Assembly (NCBI GenBank): GCA_902560805.1
Contig: CACENW010000001.1
Coordinates: forward strand, 1-64,000
From: an uncultured Pelagibacteraceae bacterium
GTDB lineage: Bacteria; Pseudomonadota; Alphaproteobacteria; Pelagibacterales; Pelagibacteraceae
Reading direction: 5' to 3'
DNA: 64,000 bases
The first letter of the stretch is position 1. Each line of letters begins with the position of its first letter. The notes below the pieces were generated by a model that ran no database searches, was not told the origin of the DNA, and saw only the letters and a program-made list of their open reading frames with translations. This document shows, piece by piece, positions 62,865 to 64,000 of the stretch. The position numbers and the translations under genes are program-made.

Positions 62865-63911
62865 ATGAAAAAAGCTTTAATTACAGGTATCACTGGTCAA
62901 GATGGATATTACCTAACAAAACTTTTGCTTAAAAAAGGTTATCAAGTTCACGGGATAAAAAGAAGAACATCTTTAATTAATACTCAAAGAATAGATGAGT
63001 TTTTTAATAATAAAAATTTACATGATAAAAATTTTATTCTTTATCATGGTGACATGACCGATAGTTCGAGTTTAATAGGTATTTTAAACAAAGTGAAACC
63101 AAATGAGATTTATAATCTTGCTGCACAAAGTCATGTTAAAGTTTCATTTGAAATTCCAGAGTATACCGCAAATTCAGATGCAATTGGAGTTTTAAGATTA
63201 TTAGAAGCGGTTAAATCTGCTAAATTAATTAAAAAAACAAAAATTTATCAAGCCTCAACATCAGAGCTTTATGGAAAAGCAATAGAAATGCCACAAAATG
63301 AAAAAACACCTTTTTATCCAAGAAGTCCTTATGGAGTAGCCAAACTTTATGCTTATTGGATTGTAGTAAATTATAGAGAGGCTTATAATTTTTTTGCATG
63401 TAATGGAATTCTATTTAACCATGAATCGCCTTTGAGAGGAGAAACATTTGTAACAAGAAAAATTACTATTGGATTATCGAAAGTTAAATTGGGTTTACAA
63501 AAAAATTTAATTTTAGGAAATTTAAATGCAAAAAGAGACTGGGGTCACGCTGCAGATTATGCCGAAGCTATGTGGAAAATGATGCAATTAAAAAAACCTG
63601 ATGATTTTGTTATCGCCACTGGAAAACAATACAGTGTAAGAGAATTTGTTAATATTGCTGCAAAAAACTTGGGTATAAATATTAAATGGGTTGGAAAAGG
63701 AATTAATGAAAAAGGAGTGGACAAAAAAACTGGCAAAATAATTATTAAAGTTGGTAAAAAATATTTTAGACCTACGGAGGTAGATTCACTTTTGGGAAAC
63801 CCAAATAAAGCAAAAAAAATACTTAAATGGAAACCCAAAATTACTTTCAATCAAATGGTAAAGGAAATGATTGAAAATGATTATAATGAACAAAAAAAAT
63901 TAATTTCTTAA
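62865..63911 (+). CDS. gmd: GDP-mannose 4,6-dehydratase
   Basis: Extended short-chain dehydrogenase making GDP-4-keto-6-deoxy-mannose. [17 protein letters not shown] near residue 6 binds [24 protein letters not shown] near residue 138 holds the catalytic Thr/Ser-Glu pair, [10 protein letters not shown] holds Tyr and Lys, and [17 protein letters not shown] near residue 182 is specific to Gmd. The length of 348 residues is normal. It is followed after 3 bases by fcl, giving the GDP-L-fucose pathway. It is divergent from the dimethylglycine dehydrogenase-like gene. Confidence 0.95.
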   Translation: MKKALITGITGQDGYYLTKLLLKKGYQVHGIKRRTSLINTQRIDEFFNNKNLHDKNFILYHGDMTDSSSLIGILNKVKPNEIYNLAAQSHVKVSFEIPEYTANSDAIGVLRLLEAVKSAKLIKKTKIYQASTSELYGKAIEMPQNEKTPFYPRSPYGVAKLYAYWIVVNYREAYNFFACNGILFNHESPLRGETFVTRKITIGLSKVKLGLQKNLILGNLNAKRDWGHAADYAEAMWKMMQLKKPDDFVIATGKQYSVREFVNIAAKNLGINIKWVGKGINEKGVDKKTGKIIIKVGKKYFRPTEVDSLLGNPNKAKKILKWKPKITFNQMVKEMIENDYNEQKKLIS

Positions 63912-63914
63912 ATA

Positions 63915-64000
63915 ATGAAAAAAATATTTATCGCAGGCCACAAAGGTATGGTTGGTTCTTCGATTTACAGAAATATTTCAAAAAAAAATAAAATTTATAT
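63915..64000 (+). CDS. fcl: GDP-L-fucose synthase, N-terminal fragment (runs off the window)
   Basis: The first 28 codons are visible: a KKIFIAGHKGMVGSSIYRNI start, the dinucleotide-binding loop of GDP-fucose synthase (WcaG/Fcl). The gene continues past the window edge. It starts 3 bases after gmd, the usual partner that makes its substrate. Confidence 0.85.
   Translation, partial: MKKIFIAGHKGMVGSSIYRNISKKNKIY

Noticed and set aside
1..64000. CRISPR arrays, insertion sequences, restriction or toxin systems, phage genes
   Set aside because: No regularly spaced repeats, transposase, nuclease or phage structural motifs were seen in either strand.

Overview
The window looks like a chromosome segment of a SAR11-type marine alphaproteobacterium (Candidatus Pelagibacter or a close relative). 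The evidence is a strongly AT-rich base composition (roughly 30% GC by eye), Lys/Asn/Ile-rich proteins, 1-4 base overlaps between most consecutive genes, no intergenic gap above about 215 bases, and a typical SAR11 gene set (methylcitrate cycle, dimethylglycine dehydrogenase, tripartite tricarboxylate transporter, DHAP synthase class II, citramalate synthase). No rRNA, CRISPR array, transposase, integrase or phage gene was seen. There is one tRNA gene. The longest gaps are 46456-46670, 27530-27710 (two NrdR-like boxes), 58246-58423 (a decayed tRNA-Met fragment) and 32433-32561 (a terminator-like hairpin); none exceeds 300 bases.

Layout. 1-2.5 kb: a family 61 glycosyltransferase, a gamma-glutamylcyclotransferase-like protein and a CinA-type domain protein. 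2.5-9.7 kb (+): sfsA, map, the purine block purB-purC-purS-purQ-purL, then a BolA protein and a CGFS glutaredoxin. 9.7-20.3 kb (-): a long co-directional block of housekeeping genes (glmU acetyltransferase domain, glmS, DAHP synthase, nadE, cysS, cimA, a DUF1989 protein, trmJ, rpsD, a membrane-anchored methyltransferase). 20.3-24.6 kb (+): gph and the methylcitrate cycle genes prpD-prpB-prpC. 24.6-27.5 kb (-): nrdA-nrdB behind a pair of NrdR-like boxes. 27.7-32.4 kb: a phosphohexomutase, a family 2 glycosyltransferase and an 846-residue epimerase-cupin-methyltransferase fusion. 32.5-43.5 kb: a mixed set (HIT protein, TauE permease, dusA, rpoZ, MFS and DMT transporters, a secreted HExxH protein, gamma-carbonic anhydrase, redoxin, family 4 glycosyltransferase). 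43.5-47.7 kb: tctCBA and a divergent AbrB-family membrane protein. 47.7-52.1 kb: a family 9 glycosyltransferase, a DUF6165 protein, and a polar amino-acid ABC importer without an ATPase gene that runs straight into a 2-oxoglutarate dioxygenase gene. 52.2-58.2 kb: spermidine synthesis and methylthioadenosine (MTA) salvage. 58.2-60 kb: a GSDH-type protein bracketed by a tRNA-Met and a decayed copy of it. 60-64 kb: a dimethylglycine dehydrogenase-like flavoprotein, gmd and the start of fcl.

How the genes work together. The most coherent system is the six-gene block 57684-52203 (-): mtnP, two secreted alpha/beta-hydrolases, mtnA, a class II aldolase and a fused SpeD-SpeE, with apt divergent from it. 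Spermidine synthesis by SpeD-SpeE releases MTA; MtnP splits it to adenine and methylthioribose-1-phosphate; Apt returns the adenine to AMP; MtnA plus the aldolase would convert the sugar phosphate to DHAP and (methylthio)acetaldehyde, the so-called DHAP shunt. No MtnC/D/E-type genes of the full methionine salvage pathway lie here. The two exported hydrolases inside this operon have no obvious role in that scheme and are the least explained part of it.

Other points worth noting are a terminator-shaped hairpin that contains the tctB start codon, a second strong hairpin between an ABC binding-protein gene and its permeases, a GlmU lacking its pyrophosphorylase domain, and a possible relic insertion downstream of tRNA-Met.
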